Positions 1 to 12,400 of a stretch of DNA of 64,000 nt are shown here, in pieces. This stretch comes from Helichrysum umbraculigerum (lineage: Eukaryota; Streptophyta; Magnoliopsida; Asterales; Asteraceae), in the NCBI GenBank assembly GCA_949592205.1, contig CATIUR010000001.1, forward strand, positions 74,683,059-74,747,058. Reading direction: 5' to 3'. How positions within the stretch are numbered: the stretch's first letter is position 1; every line of letters starts with the position of its first letter. The translations under genes were made by a program, and so were the position numbers. A model generated the notes under the pieces. The model was given only the letters and a program-made list of their open reading frames with translations. It was not told the origin of the DNA and did no database searches.

Positions 1-513
1 CCCATAAATAAAAAGTAAAATAATATTACAAAGAGTTTTTAGGTAAATTCCTGAATAATAAGCTTTAATCTTTTAAAAGCTACTTCAAATAGTGTATAAC
101 GTAGAACTTATTTTTCCTCATAAACTTCTAAAAGTATTGTCACCCAAAGTCCAAACAACCTACTAGCTTGCGTTTCTAAAAATGGGTAGACTATTTGAAA
201 TTATATAGAACTTTACATGCTATACTATTATATGTATGAGACTTTCAAACTTCTATTGTATGTGTTAATGTTTTAAAAACGTCTATGTACACATTTGCTT
301 CCATAGTTTTAATTACACATTATTAATGCACTCATTTGTTTTGATATGAGAAAATTCGGTACATATAATTTATAAGATTACATTAAATTGATTATATGTT
401 TATAATTACATTCTACGTCATTTACAACAATGATGCGAGTTCAAAAAAGTCATATATGCAAGAATCACACACGCACATACTTCTCCAAAAAAAGTCATTA
501 ATGCAAGGCTTAG
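1..513. other. AT-rich intergenic DNA
   Basis: No open reading frame of note, no inverted-repeat ends and no recognisable RNA gene were seen. Plain AT-rich plant intergenic sequence up to the first MITE. Confidence 0.6.
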
Positions 514-831
514 GGTACGTTTAGTTACAGAAAACTCTCCACTTTTTCAGAAAAATTTTATAAGAAAAAATTAGAAAACGTGTTCAAATTCGAGTTTTCT
601 AACAAAAGGAAAATTCTTGTTTTCCTTTTTATAACTACAAAGTTGAAAACTACTTTTGATGGTATTCTAAGTTTTTCATCTTTACTCTTCCTTTGAAAAG
701 AAAACTCCACCCCTTACAACTAAACATGTTTTTCAGAGTTTTCATCAATTTCTAAAAAAGTAAAACACTTCCCATTCTTTAGAGAAATGGAAAAAAAAAA
801 TAGAGAAATTTTTCTGTAACTAAACGCGTCC
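514..831. mobile_element. MITE, 'GTTTAGTTACAGAAAA' family, copy 1
   Basis: A 318-bp non-coding element. Its ends are near-perfect inverted repeats: the left end reads GGTACGTTTAGTTACAGAAA and the right end, reverse-complemented, reads GGACGCGTTTAGTTACAGAA. The interior is A/T-rich and partly self-complementary. A second copy with the same ends lies at 26580-26928 in the opposite orientation, which supports calling it a dispersed family. No clear target-site duplication was found, so the superfamily is unassigned. Confidence 0.75.
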
Positions 832-1185
832 ACGATTTCTCAAAGTTCTTATTTGACAAAGTTAGTCATCAAGCTAAGAAAGACTTTTCAATAATTTTAA
901 ATGAACACGATACATATATATTTACATGATATAAATTGATTCATATATATGTACACACCATAAATGATTGTGTCTGAGCCTTTCTAAAAGAAATGTGTCT
1001 AGATAAACTAGTTAGCCCAACCTTATTAGAGAATAAGTTAATGGAACTAAATGTATAATCTCCAAATAACCTTGATTTCTTTATATATTGTATTATATAA
1101 ATATAAATATAAATATAAATATAAATATGATCTCTACTATTTATCAATAAGGTTCATGATCGATATTTCGTTTTGCCAACGAGGC
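832..1185. other. Intergenic DNA with ATAAAT microsatellite
   Basis: AT-rich spacer. A short tandem repeat of the type ATAAATATAAAT occupies about 1095-1130. The small reading frame across it is repeat translation (alternating Tyr/Ile) and is not a gene. Confidence 0.6.
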
Positions 1186-1194
1186 TTCCCAAAA

Positions 1195-1429
1195 GGGGCT
1201 TATTAAAGCTACCCCCTGACCCACCTCTTTTTCTCCCTTTTTTCCATTCCTACCCCCTGGCCCACATCAAATCAATCATATTTTATTTTTTCTTTTATAA
1301 AAAAATATGTTTTTTAATAAAATTGAAACTGATTCTGTACTGAACTGCGGGTTAAGAGTACTGAACTGCAAGCCAGAAAGTGGGCCAGGGGGTATGAGCA
1401 GATTTTAGGGGGTGTCTTTAGATTCCCCC
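1195..1429. mobile_element. Mutator-type MITE with 9-bp TSD
   Basis: A 235-bp element flanked by a perfect 9-bp direct repeat TTCCCAAAA (1186-1194 and 1430-1438). Its ends are inverted repeats rich in C/G runs: left GGGGCTTATTAAAG, right reverse-complement GGGGGAATCTAAAG, each followed by a short CCCCCT block. A 9-bp duplication is characteristic of Mutator-like elements. A related sequence is nested in the fold-back element near 55072-55347, which shares the same C-run ends and an interior AT-rich stretch around CAAATCAATCA. Confidence 0.75.
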
Positions 1430-1438
1430 TTCCCAAAA

Positions 1439-2380
1439 ATGGGAAGATGTGGAAGTTGGTCGGGAATGGTGAGTACGGGAAGATGTAGAGTTTATTAGTA
1501 TGTCGTATAATTAACTTATGCATCTTCATAGAAGTATGTGCCGTTAGTTACCTACACTGGCAGATTTAGAATTTAGGGTGATCCGTAATAGCGGTCTCGT
1601 AATTTTTATGAACCCGTAATACAAAAAAGAATATGACAGAGTATGCAGTTTTTATAAGAAATTTACACTATATATTACGATTTGACACGTAATTAATGCT
1701 ACACTTGGTATAAGTACTTAGGTACCCTATATGATCCCCTACTTACTACTTACGTACCCTATATGATTGCACTGGTAATTCAATTAATGTAAGGTAAAGC
1801 AAATATATCAACGTATGCTTGATCGATCTCATAAATAACAATAAAAGTATGTTGCAACATATCACATGATAATGAATGGGCCAGAAACATGTGATCCATG
1901 TATCCTTTTGTCGTTTAACATAGTTATTAGAGTGCATTATAATGGTTTGAAATATTCTCATATCGATTATATATTGGGCATTTCTAAAACCACGAAAGAA
2001 ATACTGAAGAAACATGGGAATACTCAAATGGTTCAATCTGAATATATGTACCGTAAAAATAACATAGTTTATAGTATTAAAAAAAAATACATCAACACTA
2101 TAAATCATTTTGTGTGATCTTAAAGTTGCAAAGAGATGAAATTTCAATAAAAATAATATATATTCAATTCTACCACTAAATCGTATTTCATCTGTCTCAA
2201 TTTAGATGTTCCTAATGCTTGTTACACCCGATTTTAGTAGATGTACAATCATTTCACTTTTTATTCATCGTTCGATTACCTATTTTACTGTCTCACTTTT
2301 AGAGATGATTTTTTTTTTGAAAGAACGTAATTAAATGTAGAACTTGTTTTATAAGTAAAAGTGTACATTATATGGGTAAG
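1439..2380. other. AT-rich intergenic DNA
   Basis: Overlapping short reading frames exist on both strands (about 1746-2147) but show no family resemblance and lie in AT-rich DNA. No supported gene. Confidence 0.55.
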
Positions 2381-3165
2381 GTTCAAATGAGACTAAAAAT
2401 TTGTGTGAGAATGGAGGAACCAATGATATGATGCCATGTGTACAAAGAGAATACAAAACCCATTTACCCCTTAAGTTAAATATCTCACAAACGACAAATC
2501 GAAAAATTATGAAAATTGCACCATTAGATTCAGCGTTTGATCCTCTTCGATTTGCCGTCCATTAAGGCATACTTTCGACGAGTTTTTTTTTTTTTTTTTC
2601 ATTATTTTTGGTGGGTTTCACATTACTAACACGTGTGTTACAGTGTTGCGTTTAGGGTTTATGGTTTGGGGTTTAGGGGTTAGGGTTTAGGGTTTAGGGT
2701 TGGGAGTTTGGGGTTTCGTCCTGAAACCCCAAACTCCCAACCCTAAACCCTAAACCCTAACCCCTAAACCCCAAACCCTAAACACTTTATAAAACTCTAA
2801 ATCCTAAATCATACTAAACCCTAAACCCTGCTAAACCCTAACCCTAAACCCTGCTAAACCCTAACTCTAAACCCTAACCCTAAACCCTAAATCAAATGTA
2901 CAATCAATCACTAACACATGTGTTACTAATATGTAAAACCCACCAAAAAATGAAAAAAAAAAGTTCGTCGGAAGTATGCTTTGATGGACGGCAAATCGAA
3001 GAGGATAAAACGCTGAAAAATATGGTGCAATTTTCATGATTTTTCGACTTGTCGTTTGTGAGATATTTAATTTTTAAAAACATGGATGAGAGAGAAAAAA
3101 GTGACACGTGACATATTAGAGTTGATTCCCCCATTCTCACACAAAATAAATGGTCTCAATTGAAC
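2381..3165. mobile_element. Fold-back element carrying telomere-like repeats, copy 1
   Basis: The outermost bases are inverted repeats (left GTTCAAATGAGAC, right GTCTCAATTGAAC). Inside these lie two ~120-bp inverted arms (about 2480-2600 and 2950-3075) that share, in opposite orientation, the words CTCACAAACGACAA and GATTTGCCGTCC. The centre is a head-to-head array of plant telomere-like repeats: TTTAGGG-type units at about 2645-2710, then CCCTAAA-type units at about 2730-2890, meeting at a hairpin of the form GGGGTTTCG..GAAACCCC near 2715-2730. No protein is encoded. Copies at 22387-23179 and 55022-56316 show that the boundaries are reproducible. No convincing target duplication was seen. 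Confidence 0.75.
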
Positions 3166-3762
3166 TCTTCTCTGAATTATATTGTATGAGTAATAATAAT
3201 ACTGTAGAAAGAAATACTTGTAAAGCATAAAATCTTAGAGAAGCTTCCTTTTCACTTTTCTTTATTCTAAATAATTTAATTTAATATTTATTGCCAACTT
3301 CCCCTTTTCTTTATTATTATACTATTATTTTAAGATCAGACACCTTATTATTTAATTTAATTGCCTCCCAACGGACTAGAGACTATAGATACACAAACAA
3401 TGAAACAAACATATACTTACATGATCATCACATAACTATACCTCTAGATCTACTATACTAACTGCTTGTCAGCTCGCAAACTTCATTTCTTAATTTCAAT
3501 CACAACGTTCAAACAAAATCACATTTCTTGAATCTCAATCTTTATGATTGAGCATTCAATTTGCAAAACTGCATTGGGTTTCTAGTCATCTGAAATGGGT
3601 GTGTTTTAATAAGTAAAAATAATAACTTTCCGGCAGCTTTGCCGGAGCTCCGATGAAGGGGCTATATTACATTAAATTTAGTTCAGGGGAACCCTGAATT
3701 TTTGACTTTGACAATGTGGGTTTGACCATTTTGAGATATATTTATATTTATATAAATTAAAG
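3166..3762 (+). other. Upstream region of the NT-C2 gene
   Basis: AT-rich upstream DNA. The last ~150 bases before the ATG at 3763 are the likely 5' leader. No promoter element is distinctive enough to claim. Confidence 0.4.
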
Positions 3763-6700
3763 ATGTTTAAGTCAGGTAGATGGAGGAGTGACAAGAACAA
3801 GATCAAGTCTGTATTCAGATTGCAATTTCATGCAACTCAGGTAATATCAATATTAATATTTATTAGTTATATTATATGCAAATGCAAATGTGTATCTTTT
3901 TTGTATTGAAATGATTGATTGCATTATTGCACACATTGTGTTTGTTGAATTGACTAACAGAAAACTTTCAGTGTGTTGTTAACTATTAAGCTTTTCAGTT
4001 AGATTATTTAGATACCAAGTACTCACTTTTTAAATCTTGATCTCTAAGGGGGTGTTTGGTAGGATGGAATGGAAAGGTGAGAAAGGGAAAGAGAATCAAT
4101 CTCTTGTTTGGTTGAAACGGAGAATGGATAGAGAATGGAAACAACAGTTCAGATATCTATTCTCTTTCTCTGTTTTTGATTCCTCACAAAAACACGGAGA
4201 AAGCTGGGAAAGGAAAAATAAACACAGCTTGTTTCTTGAGTTTTTCCCCGTGTGAATGAACAACTACCTTTAAATAATGGGGTATAAATATTCACCAACA
4301 TGTGCAACGCACATGCTTACAAAATTTGGGAATCCTATCGCACACACTCAAGCACACAACTACCCTTTCTCTGCAATTGTTTTTGCATCCAGAATCTGTG
4401 AATGTAAAAATTAAAAAGTAGAAAACCTTCCAAAATTTGTTCATTTCAGTCTCACATCCTACAAATCTATCCACACTTTTCAAACCCTAGCACACACACA
4501 AGCACACAAAGTCCGCCATGTCTTCCCGGCGGCTACTCGCCACCCTCCTCCGTTCATCCGTCCACCGATTTCCATTGATCTACGTTTTTAATTTTCAAGA
4601 TTCGCTGCTTCTTCATCATCATCACCATCTTCACTCATACCTTGGTGTTGGTTGCCGGCGTTGAAAGTTAAGTTTTTTAAAACTTAAATCGTGAACTTGA
4701 ATCTAGATCTGAAGCCGACCATGGTGGTGGTTGCCGGCGTTGAAATGGTGGTTCGAAACCGATCGAAGGTTGTGAATAATCCTATACGTTTGTGAACTTA
4801 AATGAGGTAAATAAATTCAAGAAGCATAACAAAACCAAATACCCAGTTGGTTTTATTGATTAAAGTTCAATAATTTGATATGGGGGTTTCATAAAGTTCA
4901 AGAAAAACATAACCTGGAAAGTTTTGGAAGCAGAAAAATGGGGTTGAAGTTGCAAATAGTGGTAGCAATTTTCCATGAAAAATATGAGGTCTGGGAGTTG
5001 AAGAAAAATAGTAGTATTTTTGAGAAGCAAAATAAGATTGGTCCACGGGGAATTCAGTAAAGTTGACAAGGAAGCATCATCACCAATTGTCAGGAGGATC
5101 ATGTTCACTAATCACAAACCCAGAGTATTGTTATGAACGAGAATATTGTTATGAACGTGGGTTGAATTGTGAATCTTGGGGTTTGATCCATTTGATAATT
5201 TATTCATACTTTGTTATTGGTATTCTTAATTTCAAAATGGAATCACATGAATTTGTAAACTGTTTCCATGTGAATTCGTTGCATAAAAATTTTAGGGGAT
5301 TTGTTGGTGGGTTTTTTTATGGCTATGAACAAAGTGGATAAACCCAGAAAATTGCTTGAGAATTTGCATAAAATGTTTCCCATTCAATTGCTTGAGGTTA
5401 CCAAACTAGAGAATCATTATGTAGTCATTTCTCTATTTTGATTCCCTGTTGATATCAAACAAGTAAACTAATTATGTTTCTGTGTATTCATTCTCTTTCT
5501 CTTCATTTCCATTCCATGTTTTGATTCCATTCTCTACCATTCCATCCTACCAAACACCCCCTTAAAAGTAGTAAACTTATGTGTGCTAATTTTTGCTTTT
5601 CTTGGGTTCAATTTATAGAAGTTAGTTTAGTATTGTGTGTATGTGTAGATAAGTAGATTGTGTTTAGTTCATGATCACTTTCAAGATCCATGAATGCATT
5701 ATTGCTTTAATTCAACTATGTTGGGAGAGAATCTGGTTCATTGCTGGTGAATATTCATTCACCAAGAATTTGTAATCCGACATGTTTTGATGAAAATTCA
5801 AAGCAAAATGTGGGATTTTTTTGTTTTCATTTTGTTATGAAGAATATAGTTCGTTTTAGGTTGTGAGAATAATAAAGAGTTAGGTTGACCTTATGCTTTG
5901 TACTAATGTTTACTTGGATGACTGGTTTTGCATTTGCAGCTGGCACACTTAGCAGGGGAGACACTGATCATATCTATTATTCCAGCAGATGCTGGAAAGC
6001 CGACAACGAGATTAGAGAAAGCGAAAGTTAAAGATGGAAATTGTTATTGGGAAAAACCACATTATGAAACTGTGAAGTTCGTTCATGATCCGAAAATTGG
6101 AAAGTTTAATGAGAAAATTTATCACTTTGCTCTGGCAACGGTACGGACCATTTCAGATTTATACTTAGTTAGTCCTAATCAAGTAAGTTATAATGGAAAT
6201 TAAGTTTCTTGTGTATTTTCTAGGGCTCTTCGAAATCTAATGTTATCGGTGAAGTTTCAATTGATATTGCAAGTTTTGCTGAAGCTACAAAGATTTCTTC
6301 TTTATCTCTTCCTCTAAAAAATGCAAATTGTGCTGCATTTTTGCATGTTAGTCCCTTCTCCTTTTAGAAATGAAAATTATCTTTATGGTAATTAACCCAT
6401 TTTATATTTGTTTAGAAGAATCTTTTGGTTCATGTTTAATGGTTGTGCATATCTTTTTAATTAGGTATCGATTCAAAGGGTGCAGGAGTCCTTAGATCAA
6501 AGGTACATGTATATTTCAAAAAAATTTACCTGTCTTATTTTTTAATCATATTATGTTAACACTCGGAAAAATTTACAGGGAGATTGATATTATTGAACAT
6601 GTAAATCGCCAAGACAGGAGTTTGAGGGCTCAGTTAAGCAACGGCGATATCGAAGAAAGGGATAGAACCAAACCTAGTGAAGTATGTTCACATTTCACAC

Positions 6701-7527
6701 ATTTTTAGTTTAATAAAAGTGCTTAACTATTAAGAAATTTTTTTTACAAAGTTTTTCAAAAATAACTAAAATGAATATGGCAGGATCATGGGACTTTGAC
6801 TGTTAACAGAGAGCGTCAGGGATCCATCGGGTCGGATATTACACTATCGGGCTCTGATATCAGTTCGGGGATCGATACCCCACGAGAACCAGAGCGCAAG
6901 GTGACAAAAACGACGCATGAACCATTTGTTACAACAATCTATGAGGAACGAAACATGTCACAATGGGATTGGCTAGATGGTTCACCTCCTGAACTGAGCA
7001 CAGACGATTCTTCAATAAGTCCCGGGGAGCCCATTTTAGGAGAAATACTCGAAGAGGGTTCACCAGAAGCTGTCATCAAAAAGCTCAAAGCTGACCTCGA
7101 GGTTTTAAGTAGACAAGCTGATGTTTCGGGGTTAGAATTACAAACTCTTCGTAAGCAAATTGTTAAGGAAAGAAAGAGGGTTCAGGATCTTTCTCGAGAA
7201 GTAGCTGAACTTAACGAAGAAAGAAACACATTCAAGGAGGAGTGTGAAAAGTTGAAGGCAAATAGAAGATGTAGTACTGAAGAAGCCAAAGTCAAAGTTA
7301 AAGTCAAAGGGGATCCATGGGATCTTGTTGATGAACTGAGACAAGAACTTAACTACGAGAAGGATTTGAACTCCAATCTCCGGATACAACTTCAAAAAAC
7401 ACAAGAATCGAATGCTGAGTTGATTCTTGCAGTGCAGGATCTTGATGCAATGCTCAAACAGAAGGATTCAGAGATGTCAAAGTCAAAGTCAAAATCTTGT
7501 GATTTGAAAGAAGAGAAATCCGAGACA

Positions 7528-7560
<33 letters not shown>

Positions 7561-9279
7561 GATCAAAAGGCATTGGAAGACATCGTTAGAGAGCATAGTG
7601 GTATGCAGGAGGCGTATTTACTAGAACAAAAGATAACCGAACTCTATGGCGAAATAGAGTTGCACAAAAGAGATAAAAACGAGCTTGAAATGCAAATGGA
7701 CCAAATCTCACTTGATTACGAGATCCTGAAGCAGGGAAGCCAAGATATGTGCTATAAACTGGAGCAAAGTCAACATCAAGAACAACTGAAGATTCAGTAT
7801 GAATGCACATCTTATTCTGTGGTCAACGAACTCGAAGCGCAGATCGAGAGCATGAATAATGAGCTCAAAATTAAATCTGAAAAGCTATCAGAATCAGTGC
7901 TTGCCATTGAAGAGCTTGAAACGTATGTCAAGAACTTGGAGAAAGATTTAGAGGATCAAGCTCACGATTTTCAAGCGGATATTGAGGATCTTATGAATGC
8001 AAAAGTCGAGCAGGAGCAGAGAGCCATTCGTGCAGAAGAAAGTTTGAGAAAGATGAAATTACAAAACGTGAATACAGCAGAAAGACTTCAAGAGGAATTC
8101 AAAAGGCTTTCTACACAAATGAATTCCAGTTTTGAAGCAAACGAGAAGGTCACGATAAAAGCCATGGATGAAGCCAATCAGCTTCGTGTAGACAAAAGGT
8201 ATCTCGAAGAAATGCTTAAGAAAGTCAAACAAGATTTAGACGGTCTTAGCATTCATTATGAAGAAAAAATGGTTGACCTTTTGAATCTAGTAACTCAAAA
8301 GTCAAAGCATTTAGAGAAGATGAAGAAACAATTGGAAGATATATCTGGTTATGGAGCTGAGATTCGGGGGCTAAAAGCAGACAAGAAGAATTTTGAAAGT
8401 GAAAGAAAAAGTTTAGAAAATGAGGTTCGTTCAGCAAAACTAGAACTTGAGAGTTTAAAGAACCAGTTGCTCGAGTTGGCAGATGTTAATAAGCAAAAAG
8501 ATGGTGAGTATGAACGATTGCAATCCGAAATGGAACATCTTAAATCTCGATACAATGATATTAAACTGTCTATGACTGACGATGAAACTGAAAAAGAGAG
8601 GCTAAGTAGTCAAATATCTCAACTAAAAGACGAAATCAAGAAGAACGATGATGCATTAAGAAGTATGGAGAAGAAACTTAATGAAAATAGTAAAGCTGTT
8701 TCAAGAAACAACCCTTGTAGCTCGAAGGAGCTTATTAATCTGAAGAACCAGATAGAACAACTTGAGGTAATTATAGTTTATAAAACTGTTATGAAATACG
8801 TTTGATTAATTATTATAAGTTAGCTGCAGGTTAATCGATAAAGATTGTGTTTGATCATCAGGGCGAATTAAAACTAAAGGAAACCACATTAAAGAGCTCC
8901 GAAAACTCGTTTCTTGAGAAGGAGAAAGATCTTGAATATAAAATCCAAGAGTTGGAAAAAAGATTGGAGGTTGTTAATGAAACCGCTGCAATTTCACAGG
9001 TAATTAAAGTACTAACAACACCCTAAGGTGTCATACCCTTTTTTATTTTTAAGTTGCATATTCGTGTAATGACATGAATGGTAACTTTATGTCCGATCGC
9101 AGGCATCTGCAGCTGATGAGATGGAATTATTGAAGAGGTTAAACAAATCCATGGAAGTAGAACTGTTGGAAATGCAAGAAAGATATTCAGAAATAAGTCT
9201 CAAATTTGCAGAAGTAGAGGGTGAAAGGCAAAAACTTGTAATGACACTAAGAAACCTCAAAAACTCGAAGAAACGCTAG
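3763..9279 (+). CDS. NT-C2 domain / long coiled-coil protein (myosin-heavy-chain-related family)
   Basis: Eight exons can be joined with GT-AG introns in one frame: 3763-3840, 5940-6140, 6224-6346, 6465-6502, 6579-6681, 6784-8766, 8862-8999 and 9103-9279. Together they give 946 residues. The N-terminus (MFKSGRWRSDKNKIKSVF, then LQFHATQ) and the next ~110 residues match the plant NT-C2 (EEIG1/EHBP1-type) domain, a C2-like fold thought to bind membranes. Residues from about 290 to the end are almost continuous coiled coil (heptad Leu, Glu/Lys-rich), with a run of ten Asp near residue 430 encoded by a GAT repeat. In plants this family is annotated 'myosin heavy chain-related', but there is no motor domain. 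A role as a membrane or cytoskeleton linked scaffold is inference. The start is chosen because exon 1 encodes the conserved N-terminal block. Without splicing, only the large exon is visible as an open frame. Intron 1 (2.1 kb) holds a transposon. No disruption was seen. Confidence 0.88.
4048..5561. mobile_element. 1.5-kb terminal-inverted-repeat element in intron 1
   Basis: The element starts GGGGGTGTTTGGTAGGATGG and ends with the inverse, so the ends pair over ~25 bp; subterminal GAGAATGGA / TCCATTCTC-like words are also inverted. The flanks read TAA before and TTA after, compatible with a 3-bp PIF/Harbinger-type target (TWA), but the duplication cannot be fixed unambiguously. No transposase frame was seen. 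The interior includes a small block resembling the 5' end of a cellular gene (next feature). It lies inside intron 1 of the NT-C2 gene, whose splice sites remain intact. Confidence 0.7.
4500..4600 (+). pseudogene. Possible captured fragment: 5' end of mitochondrial ATP synthase beta gene
   Basis: From the ATG at 4518 the translation begins MSSRRLLATLLRSSVHR. This resembles the start of the mitochondrial targeting presequence of plant F1-ATPase beta subunits (Met-Ala-Ser-Arg-Arg-Leu-Leu then a Ser/Leu/Arg-rich stretch). After about 17 residues the similarity ends and the frame continues into His-rich low-complexity sequence. The block is more GC-rich than its surroundings and sits inside a terminal-inverted-repeat element, so gene-fragment capture is the simplest reading. 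The match rests on a short, compositionally biased presequence, so a chance resemblance or another mitochondrial presequence remains possible. Confidence 0.4.
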
Positions 9280-9499
9280 TCATAATCAAATGTTGTGATG
9301 TATAAATCTGGTAACATATGGTTTTGTTTCATTGTTTTGTAACTTATTATTTTATCGAAAGAAAGTTTAGAGAACTGAAAGTAGTATGCTGTACTGAGTT
9401 GTATAATATAATATGAAAGCGGTTAGCATAATAAGTATGAGTCCAATTTTACATTTTTCTACATACAACGTACGAGATTAGAAACAAAGTGCCTCATCA

Positions 9500-12400
9500 T
9501 CATATTGTTATACTATTTGGTATACCTCGGCCAGTAACTCCAGGTTCCGAAGTCGGTACGAGCAGCTCGTAAGGAGGAACTCCAGCACCACATCTATTCC
9601 TAAGCATTGGATCGCTATTTCTCCTCTTAATCTCACTTTCAATGTTTTTGACTTTCAATGAGAATCTATAAAATGCCTTAATAATCTTAGGTTCACCTGG
9701 CCAATTAGTGCACACATCCTTTATCTCCCCAAGATACTCCTCATCTTGGGAGTGTGCTGAAATTATATCAATTACAGCCATGTATCTTGTTGACTGAAAC
9801 AAACTGGGCAATGATGAAAGGAAATAGCCTTCTGGGTCCGCAATGAAACTTGCATACTCATCATCATCTTGTTGGGGTATAAGTTTTCGCATAAGTGGTG
9901 GCCGATTAGGGACATATCCCCCATAGTGGTACTGTCCGAAATTAAGTGCCGCATGTTGTGCTGATGATGTCCATATTAAAATGGTCAGTATCTCAGTAAG
10001 TTTGTCGGGACTGCATAGTTTGGGCCACCAAGTAGCTTCACGAAGATCAGCGTGTCCCACATTAATGGCTTCGTTGTACCACGACTGAAGCTCCGTGTCA
10101 GATACTACATCATTTTCGTCAGGGTAGTAATGATTAACATATGTATGCACCAGCTCGTGAATTGCAGACCAAATGAGCAGCCCATCATTGGCATAAGGGT
10201 AGTCTTCAATAAGTAGTCTCAGTCCATGGGGCTTTGTTTCATCAGGTACTGCCATTCCTCTGCAACCAAAGTCAAACAATATTAATATTGTCATAATTAT
10301 GTCACTTCATGTGCTATATCCTATATAATATTTGGTTTAACAGTTTATTATTTATCTATACCTTCGCACTAAATCTGCAGGAAGTCCTTCCAAGTCAAAG
10401 CGCCACCAGTCACGATAGGCAGCACAAGCCATCTCCATGCTATATTTTCCGGGAGAAAAACCACATTCTATAATACCTTCTGCAGATATAAGGCTCTCTC
10501 GGGCCATCGCATTAATTGCAAGCGCATGTCCCATATGGGGACTAAGAAGCTTAAAAACTGGATGCAATGAGCTTAAGTTCCGGTGAGTAGCTATTATGAA
10601 TGGTTCCATACATGCATGAACCCGTAACCTATGAATCCACAACATGAATTTATAGTCATTTATGTGCTTTATATGTCATTTTGTGATGCTAATCCATTTG
10701 TAGGGCTTTTTGTGACGTCCATATAATATTTTTTTTATGGGTGGCAATTGTCAACACAGTCTGAGACGCTGTCCCTAACCAATACGAAATTAAAGGGGTT
10801 AGGGTTGGGATTCTCAACCCACTAACCTGTCTTTTCTGGTCGGGTTCGAGTCATAATCTGGGTTAACGGGTCGACCCGCCTACCTGAAAATATTTAATCT
10901 TTTTTGTTCTTATAAATTACAACCCCCCAACCTAAAATCGACCCGCTGACCCAAAACTAACCCATCAGAATCCGTTTGACCCGAAACTAACACGCCAACG
11001 CGAACATTAAACCGTCTAATTTCACCCAAAATCAACCCTCCAACCCAAATTCAACTGCCAACCCATCAACCCCTCAGACCTGTATACCTAAACAGGTTAT
11101 GCGAGGCGTGTACAGGTTGGTACCTTTGACCAGCCAACCCGAAACTGACAAGTTGTTTATCAAATCTAATCGGGTTCAGGTTGGTTAATGTTGACCAGCC
11201 AACCCTAGCCGACTCAAGTTGCCACCCACATTTTTTTCCATTCATATGTGTCAAAAATTTCAAAGAATAATAGATGGAAAAATAGCTGGGAGTTGATTAG
11301 AAAAACTATTTAAATATAAGAAATTGCATTTAACATACCAATGATGAACAAGTTGATGAACTCCCGCATCATTTGAGCATACATGAGCTTTGCCTAGTTG
11401 CCAGAGCCAATTAGTGGTTGCATCAACCGGAGGAGTGAGTACTTGTTTTGATGGGATATTGGAATCATGACTAGAGTGAAGGCTAAGTTCGATTGCAATA
11501 GGTTTTAGAGTTCCAACTGTTGTCAAAAAGAAGATGGTACGGGTTCCATATTGTTTTCGACCTTCTTGAGCATTTATCCTCTCTAAAAATGGAAGGTAAA
11601 TATCATGGTAGTCCAATATAAATAGTTTGCTTTCATCCAAGGCCTGCAGGTAGAAACAAAAAGAAATCATAAATCTAAACCAATATTTTGACACATACCA
11701 AAAAGTTCTGAATCAGCCCATATATTGTCCTTATATTATTTTACCGTACTGTGTACTTAGCTATACCTGTTGTACAGACATGCCATCTAGATGGCCTATA
11801 ATATGTTCTTCTTTAAGATCTGATTCTGGTGGTCCATACTTTGAGGGATCAAGTTTGCTCACAGGAGGAAACACCTGTAGAAATAAATCAAACAGAATTC
11901 TATATTTAAAATAAAGGCACCAACAATATTGACCGTGCACATAACCATTTTTATATAAATAGAAAAAAAGATTTAAGTAACACACCTTCAACTTCTCTAA
12001 GCTAACAGGGTTCATCCCTGCAAGAGTTTGGCGACCAAGTTCATCGTCGCGTATGTAGCTTGTTGCATTCCCTGGAATGTCAATGATGTTTTTATATTAT
12101 GATTTAGAGAAAAGACACATTTTCTAAGGGTTTGTATCATTTTTCTAAAGCTTTATTTAACCAAAAGAATGAGATTTTTCGAGCTTTTGGTGTAAGACTT
12201 TTTTTCTTACAATATTTTTCATTTTAAACACTTCTTTTTGTGCAAATAATCTTTTGAAAAGCTGTTCTACTATACATTCGAGTAATAGCTTTTTTTAGAA
12301 ACTTTTTTTTTTTTAAAAAGGATGTGGAATTAATAAAAGGTTTTAAAAGCTTTTTGTCATTGTGAAAAGCTTGAATATATTACTTTATTAGGTTGTTAAC

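Noticed and set aside
2645..2890. Telomere end or ancestral chromosome-fusion site
   Set aside because: The arrays are short, degenerate, switch strand at a hairpin and are enclosed by transposon arms that recur at 22387-23179. Captured repeats within a mobile element explain them better.
6796..8805. Stand-alone 669-residue protein
   Set aside because: It is only the largest exon (6784-8766) of the spliced NT-C2/coiled-coil gene; the last residues after 8766 are intron translation.
9772..9954. Small minus-strand frame inside LOX exon 9
   Set aside because: Shadow of the conserved LOX coding frame.
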